64,000 nucleotides of DNA from Shinella sp. SUS2 (GTDB taxonomy: Bacteria > Pseudomonadota > Alphaproteobacteria > Rhizobiales > Rhizobiaceae): assembly GCF_001262505.1 (NCBI RefSeq), contig NZ_KQ410732.1, positions 426,119 to 490,118 of the forward strand. The letters are read 5' to 3'. The stretch's first letter is position 1. The number at the start of each line of letters is the position of its first letter. The notes beneath the pieces are model-generated. The model was not told the DNA's origin and made no database searches. It was given only the letters and a program-made list of their open reading frames with translations. Shown here piece after piece: positions 9,000 through 17,502 of the stretch. Made by a program: the position numbers and the translations under genes.

Positions 9000-11000
9000 C
9001 TACATGAAGTCGCGCGGGACCGCCCGTTCGAACGTCTTCTCGAAGATCTGCACCTCCCCCTCATAGGCGCGCACGCTGGCCGAGATCAGCCAGTCCGTCG
9101 CCGTGCAGGCGATGGTCGCGGTCGAGAGGGTGCGCACGAACCAGCCGGGGCGTTGCATGTCGCAGGTCCAGACGGCGGTGCCGGTCATCGAAAGCGGATC
9201 GTTTTCGGCGATCGACCAGAGTTCGTCGCGCAGCTGGCGGGTGGCAAGGCCCGTGCCGGGGTGCTCGTAGAGGCCGGTGTCCTCGTAGATCGTATATTCG
9301 GTGAGGCCGTTCGTCAGGTCGCGCTCGACCCCGCGGACGGTCTCGGCGGGGGCAAGCTCGGTATATTTCGGCAGCGGATCGGGATTGGCCGGTTCGGGGA
9401 GTGCGATGACCCGGTGGGCGCCGAGCTTCGGCAGGGCGAGGCCGAGCGAGGCAAGATCGATCGTCACGCCGGCATTCGTCGGCGGCGGCAGCACCATCGG
9501 CCAGTAGGAGGTCGAGAGCGACAGGCGGATGCGATGTCCGGCGCGGAAACGGTAGCCCATGGCGTCGAGCATGAGACGGACATGGACTTTTTTGCCCCTC
9601 GGCATCGCCTTCGGTTCGGCGTTGCCGTCGCGGTGGGCGAGGTTGAGCACGCCGAAGGTGACGCGCGTCGCCGTTCCGTCCGGATGCAGATCGACGAGGC
9701 GGGCGCAGAGATTGGCGATATCGGCGTCCGTTGCGATGTCGAGTTCCAGCACGGGCCGGCCGAGGAAGTCTTCGGCTACCGTGAGCGGCGCGGTTTCGAT
9801 CACCAGCGAGCCGGCGTCATCGAGGCGCTGGTCGAGCGCCATCTCCGCATCCGGCTTCAGCGTAAACCATTCGCCGGCCATGATGCCGGTGTCGAGCGGG
9901 GATTTCAGCGTGCGGTCGTAGCCGCTGGCGCCGGCGATCGGCATGCCGGGGGTTAGGGTGCCGTATTGCTCGACGTAGAAGGTCGCCATGTCGGGCGCCT
10001 CCCAGCGATCCTTGGCAATCCAGAAGCCGGGATCGGCCTCGCGGCGGAGCGCCGGGCGGGGGGCGTCCTGGATATAGGCGCGCACCTGCGGTGTTTCCTC
10101 CGCCCCGTTCTCTTCGCCGCGCAGCCAGCGGTTCCACCAGGCGATGGCTTCCGCATGGAAATCCATGCGCGGCTTCGGCCAGGCGAAGTGCGGATATTTA
10201 TGCACCCAAGGGCCGATCAGCGCCTTGGCCTTGTCGCCGAGACCCTCGACGGCCTTCAGCGGCGTGCTGCGATAGCCGTCCGCCCAGCCGGCGATGACGA
10301 GGGCTGGCACCGGGAAGCCGGCGAAATCCTCGCAAATGGAGCCGTGCTTCCAGAAGGCGTCGCGGCGCTGGTGCTGCAGCCATTCCTCCAGGAAGAAGGG
10401 TTCGTTCTCCAGCCGCTCCAGCCACATCGCCTTCCAGCGTTCGCCGACGATGGCAGGGTCGGGCGAGCGGGACTGATAGGCGAGCATGGTGGCGGCCCAG
10501 GAAAGCTGGGCCGAAAGATGCGTGCCGTTCTTGTAGTGGATGTCGTCGTTGTAGCGATCCACGGTGGAGGCGATGGAGATGACGGCCTTCAGCGCCGGCG
10601 GCTTCAGGGCGGCGACCTGAAGGCAGTTGAAGCCGCCCCAGGAGATGCCCATCATGCCGACCGATCCGTTCGACCAGGGCTGCGCCGCAATCCACGCGAT
10701 CAGTTCGCAGGCATTGGCGAGCTCCAGCGGGGTATATTCGCCGTCGATGACGCCGTCGGATTCGCCGGAGCCGCGGATATCGACGCGCACGCCGGCAATG
10801 CCGGCGGCGGCGAAGACGGGATAGGTCGATTCATCGCGCGGGCTCGTGCCGTCGCGCTTGCGGTAGGGCAGGAATTCGAAGACGGCGGGTACGGGATCCG
10901 CCTCCGCGCCGTCCGGCATCCAGATGCGTGCAGCCAGCCGGGTGCCGTCGGCAAGCGTGATCCACTGGTTTTCGATGACGGTGAAGGGGCGATCGGTCAT
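9000..11000 (-). CDS. CocE/NonD family hydrolase (X-Pro dipeptidyl-peptidase S15 type)
   Basis: About 666 residues. An N-terminal alpha/beta hydrolase domain has 'FEFLPYRKRDGT' and the nucleophile elbow GISWGG (Ser about residue 120); the acid is expected in 'VIAGWADGYRS' and the His in 'GPWVHKYPH'. The C-terminal half is the jelly-roll beta domain of the S15/CocE family ('YRFRAGHRIRLSLSTSYWP'). Members cleave esters or amides, including cocaine esterase and glutaryl-7-ACA acylases; the substrate here is unknown. No signal peptide is seen. A TTG 30 bases upstream is an alternative start. It stands alone between dnaE2 (convergent) and the amino-sugar operon (divergent). Confidence 0.85.
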   Translation of the reverse strand: MTDRPFTVIENQWITLADGTRLAARIWMPDGAEADPVPAVFEFLPYRKRDGTSPRDESTYPVFAAAGIAGVRVDIRGSGESDGVIDGEYTPLELANACELIAWIAAQPWSNGSVGMMGISWGGFNCLQVAALKPPALKAVISIASTVDRYNDDIHYKNGTHLSAQLSWAATMLAYQSRSPDPAIVGERWKAMWLERLENEPFFLEEWLQHQRRDAFWKHGSICEDFAGFPVPALVIAGWADGYRSTPLKAVEGLGDKAKALIGPWVHKYPHFAWPKPRMDFHAEAIAWWNRWLRGEENGAEETPQVRAYIQDAPRPALRREADPGFWIAKDRWEAPDMATFYVEQYGTLTPGMPIAGASGYDRTLKSPLDTGIMAGEWFTLKPDAEMALDQRLDDAGSLVIETAPLTVAEDFLGRPVLELDIATDADIANLCARLVDLHPDGTATRVTFGVLNLAHRDGNAEPKAMPRGKKVHVRLMLDAMGYRFRAGHRIRLSLSTSYWPMVLPPPTNAGVTIDLASLGLALPKLGAHRVIALPEPANPDPLPKYTELAPAETVRGVERDLTNGLTEYTIYEDTGLYEHPGTGLATRQLRDELWSIAENDPLSMTGTAVWTCDMQRPGWFVRTLSTATIACTATDWLISASVRAYEGEVQIFEKTFERAVPRDFM

Positions 11001-11110
11001 GGACGGTCCGTTCTGAGGAGGGCGCGGCAAGAAGCATTGCCTCGAGCATGCCCGATTTTCACGCGGGGCGTCGAGCCGGATGCGACCTTTGCCCCCGCCA
11101 AATCGTCAAA

Positions 11111-11125
11111 TGTAATAAAACTACA
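11111..11125. promoter_or_regulatory. RpiR/HexR-type operator ahead of the amino-sugar operon
   Basis: The 15-bp sequence TGTAATAAAACTACA is a near-perfect palindrome that fits the TGTART-NNN-AYTACA pattern described for HexR, an RpiR-family regulator. The regulator encoded in this operon at 17499 has an RpiR-type DNA-binding domain, so this is the likely site for autoregulation. It lies 117 bases before the first gene. Confidence 0.65.
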
Positions 11126-11128
11126 AAA

Positions 11129-11166
11129 CTGAAAGTTTGCGAGATTTTTATGTTGCAAAATTTCAG
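11129..11166 (+). promoter_or_regulatory. Twelve-base inverted repeat in the amino-sugar operon leader
   Basis: CTGAAAGTTTGC at 11129-11140 and GCAAAATTTCAG at 11155-11166 are inverted copies with one mismatch around a 14-base AT-rich centre. It directly follows the RpiR-type box and could be a second operator or a leader stem-loop. No U-run follows, so it is not a simple terminator. Confidence 0.5.
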
Positions 11167-11241
11167 ATTCTCCCTCTAACTGCCCCCACGAAGCCGCGCA
11201 TAGCAGGACAAACCGGCGCGCTTTCGATTTGGGAGGAGTGA

Positions 11242-12513
11242 ATGGTGAACACGATCTTATGGCGCTCTGCCGCCGCTGCCGCGCTGTCGCTCGGCATGAT
11301 GGCGGGCATCGGCGCCGCCAATGCAGCCGAACTGGTCTTCTGGTCGATGTGGAACGAGCCCGAGCCGCAGGCCGCCGCTCTGCGCAAGGTCATGGACAAC
11401 TATACCAAGGCGAACCCGGACACGACCTTCAAGGTCGTCTGGAACGGTCGCCAGAACCAGACCAAGCTGCGCGCGGCGCTTCAGGCCGGCACGCAGGTCG
11501 ACTTTGCCGACCAGGATGGCGACCAGCTGGCTGGTGGTTTGCAGAAGGAAGGGCTTGGCTACGAGATCGCGGCGGAGCTTGGCGATACGAAAGCAGCCCT
11601 CCTGCCCGGCGTGCTCGATCTCTACGCCACCGGCGGCAAGATCGTTCAGGTTCCCTACATCTACAACACCGTCAACATCTGGTACAACAAGGAGATGATG
11701 ACCGAGGCCGGCGGTAGCGTTCCGCAGACCCTCGACGAGCTCTTCACCCTGTGCGGCAAGCTGAAGGAAAGCGGCAAGCATGCGCTGGTGACCGAGGGCA
11801 ATGTCGGCTTCTACCAGGTGCTGTACTTCTCGCATCTCCTGTCGCGTGCCAAGGGCTCGGATGCCATGATCAAGGCCTTCGAGGTCAAGGACGGCTCGGG
11901 CTGGTCCGATCCGGCCGTGCTTGAGGCTGCAAAGACGGCCCGCAAGTTCTGGGATGCCGGCTGCATCGCGGAAGATGCGCGCGGTTTCCAGTATCCGGCC
12001 GGCCAGCAGACGATCGCACTCGGTGACACGATGGGCGAACTTGTCGGCTCCTGGCTTCCGACGGAGCTGACGGAGACGGCCGGTGCCGATTTCCCCTGGG
12101 GCGCCTTCAATTTCCCGGCCGTTGCGGGCGGTGCCGGCAAGGTGACGGATATCGAGGTCGGCCTCGTGTCTGTGATGGTTCTTAAGAATTCGCCGAACGC
12201 CAAGGAGGCTGCCGGTTTCGTCAATTATCTCCTCAGTGAGGAGGCGCAGTCGATCCTCGTTGCCGATGGCGGCGTTGGCGTGGTGCGTGATGGCGTCGAA
12301 TGGCCGCCGGTGCTGGCGGATGCCTATGCCTCGGCGAAGAACGCGACGGCACTTTCCGGCTTTGGCGGCGGTCTCGGCGTCTCCTATCCGGAATTCAACG
12401 CGACGGTGCTGACGCCCGAATTCAGCAAGATGTTCCTTGCCCAGTCCACGCCGGAGGATTTCGTCAAGATCCTCGTCGAGCGGACCAAGGCTCATTGGGC
12501 AAGCCAGCAATAA
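11242..12513 (+). CDS. CUT1 ABC transporter solute-binding protein (amino-sugar operon)
   Basis: 423 residues with a Sec signal peptide (hydrophobic 'AAAALSLGMMAGIGAANA' then cleavage before AELVFW). The mature part starts 'LVFWSMWNEPEPQAAAL', typical of family 1 extracellular solute-binding proteins for oligosaccharides. GGGAGGAG lies just upstream of ATG 11242. It is the first gene of a ten-gene operon with two permeases, an ATPase and amino-sugar enzymes, so the ligand is probably an amino sugar such as GalNAc, or an oligosaccharide containing one. A strong hairpin follows the stop codon. Confidence 0.88.
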   Translation: MVNTILWRSAAAAALSLGMMAGIGAANAAELVFWSMWNEPEPQAAALRKVMDNYTKANPDTTFKVVWNGRQNQTKLRAALQAGTQVDFADQDGDQLAGGLQKEGLGYEIAAELGDTKAALLPGVLDLYATGGKIVQVPYIYNTVNIWYNKEMMTEAGGSVPQTLDELFTLCGKLKESGKHALVTEGNVGFYQVLYFSHLLSRAKGSDAMIKAFEVKDGSGWSDPAVLEAAKTARKFWDAGCIAEDARGFQYPAGQQTIALGDTMGELVGSWLPTELTETAGADFPWGAFNFPAVAGGAGKVTDIEVGLVSVMVLKNSPNAKEAAGFVNYLLSEEAQSILVADGGVGVVRDGVEWPPVLADAYASAKNATALSGFGGGLGVSYPEFNATVLTPEFSKMFLAQSTPEDFVKILVERTKAHWASQQ

Positions 12514-12527
12514 GGCCCTTTCAGCAA

Positions 12528-12557
12528 GCCGGGGCGATGCGCCTGCGCCGCCCCGGC
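12528..12557 (+). other. GC-rich stem-loop between the binding-protein and permease genes
   Basis: GCCGGGGCG at 12528-12536 pairs perfectly with CGCCCCGGC at 12549-12557 around a 12-base loop, with no T run after it. Such hairpins after binding-protein genes usually protect the upstream mRNA or partly terminate, giving more binding protein than permease. Confidence 0.65.
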
Positions 12558-12601
12558 CGGCCTTGTGACGATCAAACATTTTGCCCAATGGAGACGACGC
12601 G

Positions 12602-13486
12602 ATGATGAGGCGACGCATGGTGGTGGCGTTTTTGGCGCCCGCCCTCATCCTCTATCTCGGCCTGCTGATCTTTCCGGCGCTGCAGGCCTTCTATCTCAGC
12701 CTGTTCAAGACATCAGGCTTCGGCGACACGCCGGTCTGGGTCGGGCTCGGCAATTATACGCGTCTCCTCGCCGATCCGATCTTCTGGCAGGCGCTGCGCA
12801 ACATGTCGCTGATCATGGTCGTGGGGGGCATTGCCACCTTCGGGCTCGCCTTTGTCTTCACCATGCTCCTGAATTCGGGGTTGTGGGGCAAGAAACTGTT
12901 TCGCGCGCTGATCTTCCTGCCGAACATCATCGCGGTCGTTGCGATCACGACCTTCTGGTCCTTCGTCTTCATGCCGCGCTACGGCCTGTTGACCAGCCTC
13001 CTGAAGGCGCTCGGCCTCACGGGACTTGCCTCCATCTCCTGGACGGCGCCGGAGAACGTCTTCTTCGCCATGATGGTCGGCCTCGTTTGGATCTCGGCGG
13101 GCTTCTACACGATCCTCATCCTCGCCGGTGCGGACAAGGTGCCGATCGACATGTATGAGGCCGCACGGCTCGAGGGTGCGAGCACCTTTCAGATCTTCCG
13201 CCTCATCACCCTGCCGATGATCTGGGACGTCATCCTGATCACGCTGGTGCTGTGGTCGATCCATGCCATCAAGATCGTCGAGTTCCCCTACGCTTTCGGT
13301 GGCCCGAACATCGACCAGAACCTCTATACGCCCGCGATCTACCTCTACATCATGGGTTTCGGCCAGCGTGAACCGGTCTATGCGCTCGGCTATTCGACCG
13401 CCATCGGCGTCGCGCTCTTCTTCCTGACTCTCGTCACGATCGTGCTGCTGCGCGTCGTCTTCAAGCGCGAACGCGTGGAGTATTGA
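12602..13486 (+). CDS. CUT1 ABC transporter permease (MalF/UgpA-like)
   Basis: About 294 residues with six predicted membrane helices and the EAA loop 'YEAARLEGASTFQIFRLITLP' region (key residues EAARLEGA...F..I.LP) that docks the ATPase. ATG 12602 was chosen because GGAGA precedes it by seven bases; in-frame ATGs at 12581 and 12605 are alternatives. It pairs with the permease at 13488 and the ATPase at 16366. Confidence 0.88.
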   Translation: MMRRRMVVAFLAPALILYLGLLIFPALQAFYLSLFKTSGFGDTPVWVGLGNYTRLLADPIFWQALRNMSLIMVVGGIATFGLAFVFTMLLNSGLWGKKLFRALIFLPNIIAVVAITTFWSFVFMPRYGLLTSLLKALGLTGLASISWTAPENVFFAMMVGLVWISAGFYTILILAGADKVPIDMYEAARLEGASTFQIFRLITLPMIWDVILITLVLWSIHAIKIVEFPYAFGGPNIDQNLYTPAIYLYIMGFGQREPVYALGYSTAIGVALFFLTLVTIVLLRVVFKRERVEY

Positions 13487-13487
13487 G

Positions 13488-14333
13488 ATGAGCAAGCTTC
13501 TGACGCTGCGCGGCGCAAAACGCGGGTTTTCCTATCTCGTGATTGGTGGCTGGTCGGCCCTTTCTGTCTTTTTCGTGCTCTGGATCATTCTCGCCTCACT
13601 GAAGCGCAACCGTGATCTTTTCGGAAAACCCTGGTCGATCCCGCTTGATCCCGCCTGGGGCAACTACGTCAAGACCTGGGTGAACAGCCGCTTCGGCGAC
13701 TATTTCCTCAACAGCCTGATCGTCACTTCCGTCTCGGTCATCGCCCTGCTCCTCGTCTCGGTACCGGCCGCCTATGTGCTGAGCCGCGGGCGCTTTGCCG
13801 GGCGGGCGGCGCTGTCGAACTTCTTTGCCTTCGGCATGGGTGTGCCGATCCCGCTGCTCTTCGTGCCGCTCTTCGTCATCATGACGACGCTGAGGCTCGG
13901 GGACAGCCTGACGGGGCTCTCCCTCGTCTATGTGGCGCTTTCCATTCCGTTCAGCATCTATGTGCTGGAAGGCTTCTTCGCCTCGCTGCCGTCCGAACTG
14001 GAATCAGCGGCGATCATCGACGGCTGCTCGGATTTCCAGGTGTTCCGGCACGTCATGCTGCCGCTCGCCGGCCCCGGCATCGCCACGGTCGCGATCCTCA
14101 ACTTCGTCGGCCTGTGGAACGAGTACCAGCTCTCGCTCGTGCTCCTCAACAGCCCGGAGAACCGGACGCTCTCGCTCGGCATCTATTCGCTGATCACGTC
14201 CATGCAATATTCGGGCGGCGACTGGGCCGGCCTCTTCGCCGGCGTCACCATCGTGATGGTGCCGACGATCATTCTCTTCATCATCCTCTCCGAGCGGATG
14301 ATCAGCGGTATCACCATGGGAGGCGTCAAGTGA
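13488..14333 (+). CDS. CUT1 ABC transporter permease (MalG/UgpE-like)
   Basis: 281 residues, six predicted membrane helices, and an EAA loop with the key residues 'ESAAIIDGCSDFQVFRHVMLP'-like pattern (E..AAIIDG....F...MLP). It starts one base after the stop of the previous permease, implying coupled translation. The C-terminus ends 'SGITMGGVK', normal for MalG-type subunits. Its last codons overlap the GTG start of the DUF5107 gene. Confidence 0.9.
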   Translation: MSKLLTLRGAKRGFSYLVIGGWSALSVFFVLWIILASLKRNRDLFGKPWSIPLDPAWGNYVKTWVNSRFGDYFLNSLIVTSVSVIALLLVSVPAAYVLSRGRFAGRAALSNFFAFGMGVPIPLLFVPLFVIMTTLRLGDSLTGLSLVYVALSIPFSIYVLEGFFASLPSELESAAIIDGCSDFQVFRHVMLPLAGPGIATVAILNFVGLWNEYQLSLVLLNSPENRTLSLGIYSLITSMQYSGGDWAGLFAGVTIVMVPTIILFIILSERMISGITMGGVK

Positions 14334-16366
14334 ACCAGACCCTGCAGAAACCCCGCGCCGAGGGCGTTACGACAATCGAGCAAACGGTCGTGACCCTGCC
14401 GATGTCCCATCTTGGCGACCCGAGCCGACTGCCGCGCCTGCGCTGGCAGCAGCCGATCCCGGACAAGGCGACACCACCGTCGCGCGGCCTTACCGCGGAA
14501 GAAAGCGCCAACGCCTTCGACTGGGGCAAGGATTCCATCCTGCCCTACCGCGTCTATGACGACTACGACCGCGCACAGCAGCCCGCAGACATGCCGCTGA
14601 TCGTGCTCGACAACGGCCGGCTGCGCATCGCTGTCGCTCCGCAATATGGCGGGCGCATCATGCAGCTCTACGACTACGCGCTCGGCCGCGATCTCGTCTT
14701 CCGCAATCCCGTCTTCCAGCCGGCCAATCTGGCTGCGCTGAACGCCTGGTTTTCCGGCGGTATCGAGTGGAACGGGCTTATCCCCGGCCATACGCCCTTC
14801 ACCGCGGCTCCGGTCTTTGCCGGCGTCGTCGAGACGGAGCGCGGCCCGGTGCTGCGCATCTACGAGTTCGACCGTATCGTCGAGGCCACCTGGCAGATCG
14901 ATCTCTTCCTGCCGGCGGGCGAGGACCGGCTCTATGTGCACGGGCGCATCGTCAATGCCGCGCCGGTGGAAAAACACGCCTATTGGTGGACCAATGTCGC
15001 CGTACCGGCGAGTGCCGGCATGCGCGTCATCAGCCCTGCGGATTATGCGATCGAACATGTCCTGCCGGGCAACGAGCTTGCGCGCTTCGCTTTTCCCGAT
15101 CCGGCGCGCTTCGATGGCTCCTATCCGGGCCTCTGGAAGGGGGCGACATCGGTCTTCTTCCGCAAGCCTGATGCAAAGCGCCTGTTCATTGCCGCCCTCG
15201 ACAAGACGGGCACCGGCCTTGCGCAGACGGCGACATCGGGCCTGAAGGGCCGGAAGTTCTTCTATTTCGGCACGGCGGCCGGCGGGCAGCACTGGATGGA
15301 CTATCTCGCGCGCAAGGACGAGGGCGACTACATCGAGATCCAGGCCGGCATCACGCCGACGCAGAACCAGCGCTTCGTGTTGGCTGCGGAAAGCGAAACG
15401 CGCTGGACCGAGGTCTATGGCGGCCTGTCGGTCGATCCGGCCGCAGCCCATTGCGAGAGCTATGCGATCGCTGAACGCGCGACGGCGGAGGCGGTGGATC
15501 GGCGTTTCCCGCAGGCCGACCTCACGGAAGTCGACGGGTTCCTGGCGCGCCTGTCGCAGATGCCGGTCGATCGTCGCCTTGCCGCGGGCTCGCCCTGGGG
15601 CGGCCGGCAGGAAAAACTCACCGGCAAGCCGCTTGCCGCAGGCCTCGATTTCTCCGTCGACCGGACCGCCGACCTCTGGGACGACCTTGCAGAAAGCGGC
15701 AAGATCTCTGCAGCCAACCTGGCCCGTGTTCCCGCCGACCTTGCGGTTTCGGACGCCTGGGTCGCAGCGCTGGAGCGCAGCGCCGAAGCACAGGGGAAGA
15801 CATGGCTGCATGAGCTGTTGCTCGGCATCGCCGCGCTCGACCGCGAGAACGTGGCAACGGCGCGCGACCTATTCGCGCGCTCGACGGCGGCGCACCCAAG
15901 CTGGCTGGGGCTGCGCCAGCAGGCTCTGATCACGGAGAACGGCGCGGAGGCCGAGCGGCTCTATCTTGCCGCCTGGAAGGCCGAGGATGCCCCGGCCGAG
16001 CTGGCTGTCGAGATCGTGCAGTTCCTGCTGCGTGCCGACCGGTCCGCCGCGCTTGAAACCTTCCTGGCCGACCTTCCGGAGGCCGTCGCAGCGCAGGAGC
16101 GCATCGTGCTCGCCCGCGCCTCGGTGGCGGCGGCGCGGGGTGATCTCGATACGCTGGAAGCGCTGCTGGCGGTCGAGTTCGCGACCATCCGCGAAGGCGA
16201 GGATCTTTCGGCCGACCTCTGGCACGCCCTGCAGACGGGTCGACTGGAACAGCGGCTGGGCCGCGCGCCCACTGCCGCCGAACTGGAAACGCACAACAGG
16301 GCCAACCCTTTGCCGGAACATCTCGATTTCCGCATGCGGGTCGTGCTCGAAGACGGGACGAACTGA
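14330..16366 (+). CDS. DUF5107 protein with galactose-mutarotase-like domain and helical repeat tail
   Basis: 678 residues from GTG 14330, which has GGGAGG six bases upstream and overlaps the permease stop by four bases. Residues about 45-400 match the DUF5107 pattern: 'VAPQYGGRIMQLYDYALGRDL' and 'WFSGGIEWNGL', resembling the beta-sandwich of aldose-1-epimerase-like proteins. The C-terminal 250 residues are Ala- and Leu-rich helices in a TPR-like arrangement ('ERLYLAAWKAEDAP'). There is no signal peptide, so it acts in the cytoplasm. Its place between permease and ATPase genes suggests a role in handling the imported sugar, perhaps anomer or oligosaccharide processing. No reaction can be assigned. 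Confidence 0.72.
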   Translation: MNQTLQKPRAEGVTTIEQTVVTLPMSHLGDPSRLPRLRWQQPIPDKATPPSRGLTAEESANAFDWGKDSILPYRVYDDYDRAQQPADMPLIVLDNGRLRIAVAPQYGGRIMQLYDYALGRDLVFRNPVFQPANLAALNAWFSGGIEWNGLIPGHTPFTAAPVFAGVVETERGPVLRIYEFDRIVEATWQIDLFLPAGEDRLYVHGRIVNAAPVEKHAYWWTNVAVPASAGMRVISPADYAIEHVLPGNELARFAFPDPARFDGSYPGLWKGATSVFFRKPDAKRLFIAALDKTGTGLAQTATSGLKGRKFFYFGTAAGGQHWMDYLARKDEGDYIEIQAGITPTQNQRFVLAAESETRWTEVYGGLSVDPAAAHCESYAIAERATAEAVDRRFPQADLTEVDGFLARLSQMPVDRRLAAGSPWGGRQEKLTGKPLAAGLDFSVDRTADLWDDLAESGKISAANLARVPADLAVSDAWVAALERSAEAQGKTWLHELLLGIAALDRENVATARDLFARSTAAHPSWLGLRQQALITENGAEAERLYLAAWKAEDAPAELAVEIVQFLLRADRSAALETFLADLPEAVAAQERIVLARASVAAARGDLDTLEALLAVEFATIREGEDLSADLWHALQTGRLEQRLGRAPTAAELETHNRANPLPEHLDFRMRVVLEDGTN

Positions 16367-17502
16367 TGACGACGGTCGAGATCCGCGAGCTTCGCAAATC
16401 CTATGGCAGCCTGGAGATCATCCGCAGCGCCGACCTTGCCATTTCGAGCGGCGAGTTCGTCGTGCTGGTCGGGCCGTCGGGCTGCGGCAAGTCCACGCTG
16501 CTGCGCTGCATTGCCGGACTGGAGCCGATCAGCGGCGGCACCCTCGCCATCGACGGTGAGGACATGACCGCGGCCGATCCGGTGAAACGGGGCGTCGCCA
16601 TGGTCTTCCAGTCCTACGCGCTCTATCCGCACATGACGGTCGCCGAGAACATCGGTTTCGGCCTGAAGATCGCGGGCACGCCGAAACCGGACATCCGGGC
16701 GCGCGTGATCGAGGTGGCAAAACTCCTCAAGCTGGAGGCGCTGCTCGACCGCAAGCCGAAGGCGCTTTCCGGCGGCCAGCGCCAGCGCGTGGCGATCGGC
16801 CGGGCGCTGGCACGCAATCCGCGCATCTTTCTGTTCGACGAGCCGCTGTCCAATCTCGATGCCTCGCTCAGGGGCGAGATGCGCGTCGAGCTGGCCAAGC
16901 TCCACGCCAAGCTCGGCAACACCATGATCTACGTGACGCATGACCAGGTGGAGGCCATGACGCTTGCCGACCGCATGGTGGTGATGCGGCAGGGGATTAT
17001 CGAGCAGGTCGGCGCGCCGCTCGAACTCTTCAACAACCCGATCAACCGTTTCGTCGCCGGCTTCCTTGGGCAGCCGCCGATGAACTTCATCCGCTTCGCT
17101 TCGGCTGCCAATGAGGGGCGGAGGGTGACGGGTACGCTTCCCGGCGCCGGGCGTGTTGCCCTCGACCTGCCGCCCTCGGCCGTACCTTCACCGTTGGAGG
17201 GGCTGGAGCTCGGCGTCCGCCCGGAGGATATGACCGCGTCCGACGGCGGCGAACTGAGCGCGACGGTTGAGGTGGTGGAACAGCTTGGCGGCGAGACCAT
17301 CGTCTACGGCCGGCTGGCGGACGGCCAGGCCCTGACGGCAAAGCTTGCCGGCCAGGCGGGTGTCAGGGCCGGCGATCGGCTCTCCTTCACGCTGGCGCAG
17401 GAGCGCCTGCAACTCTTTGATGCGATGGGCCGCAACTTGCGTTACCGGATGCGAGAGGCCGGTGCGCAGCCCGGCAGTCTGGTCGAAAGGAGTGTGCCTT
17501 GA
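16366..17502 (+). CDS. CUT1 ABC transporter ATP-binding protein (UgpC/MalK type)
   Basis: 378 residues. The Walker A motif GPSGCGKST, signature LSGGQRQRVAIGRAL and Walker B IFLFDEPLSNLD are intact, followed by the H-loop 'YVTHDQVEAMTLADR' and a C-terminal TOBE/MalK regulatory domain ('LGVRPEDM'). It energises the two permeases at 12602 and 13488. The ATG overlaps the DUF5107 stop codon (TGATG) and the stop overlaps the next gene's TTG start, so the operon is tightly coupled. Confidence 0.94.
   Translation: MTTVEIRELRKSYGSLEIIRSADLAISSGEFVVLVGPSGCGKSTLLRCIAGLEPISGGTLAIDGEDMTAADPVKRGVAMVFQSYALYPHMTVAENIGFGLKIAGTPKPDIRARVIEVAKLLKLEALLDRKPKALSGGQRQRVAIGRALARNPRIFLFDEPLSNLDASLRGEMRVELAKLHAKLGNTMIYVTHDQVEAMTLADRMVVMRQGIIEQVGAPLELFNNPINRFVAGFLGQPPMNFIRFASAANEGRRVTGTLPGAGRVALDLPPSAVPSPLEGLELGVRPEDMTASDGGELSATVEVVEQLGGETIVYGRLADGQALTAKLAGQAGVRAGDRLSFTLAQERLQLFDAMGRNLRYRMREAGAQPGSLVERSVP

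Noticed and set aside
14183..15811. A 542-codon minus-strand open frame opposite the DUF5107 gene
   Set aside because: Arg-, Asp- and Gly-rich translation without motifs; the plus-strand gene is supported by operon overlap and family signatures.
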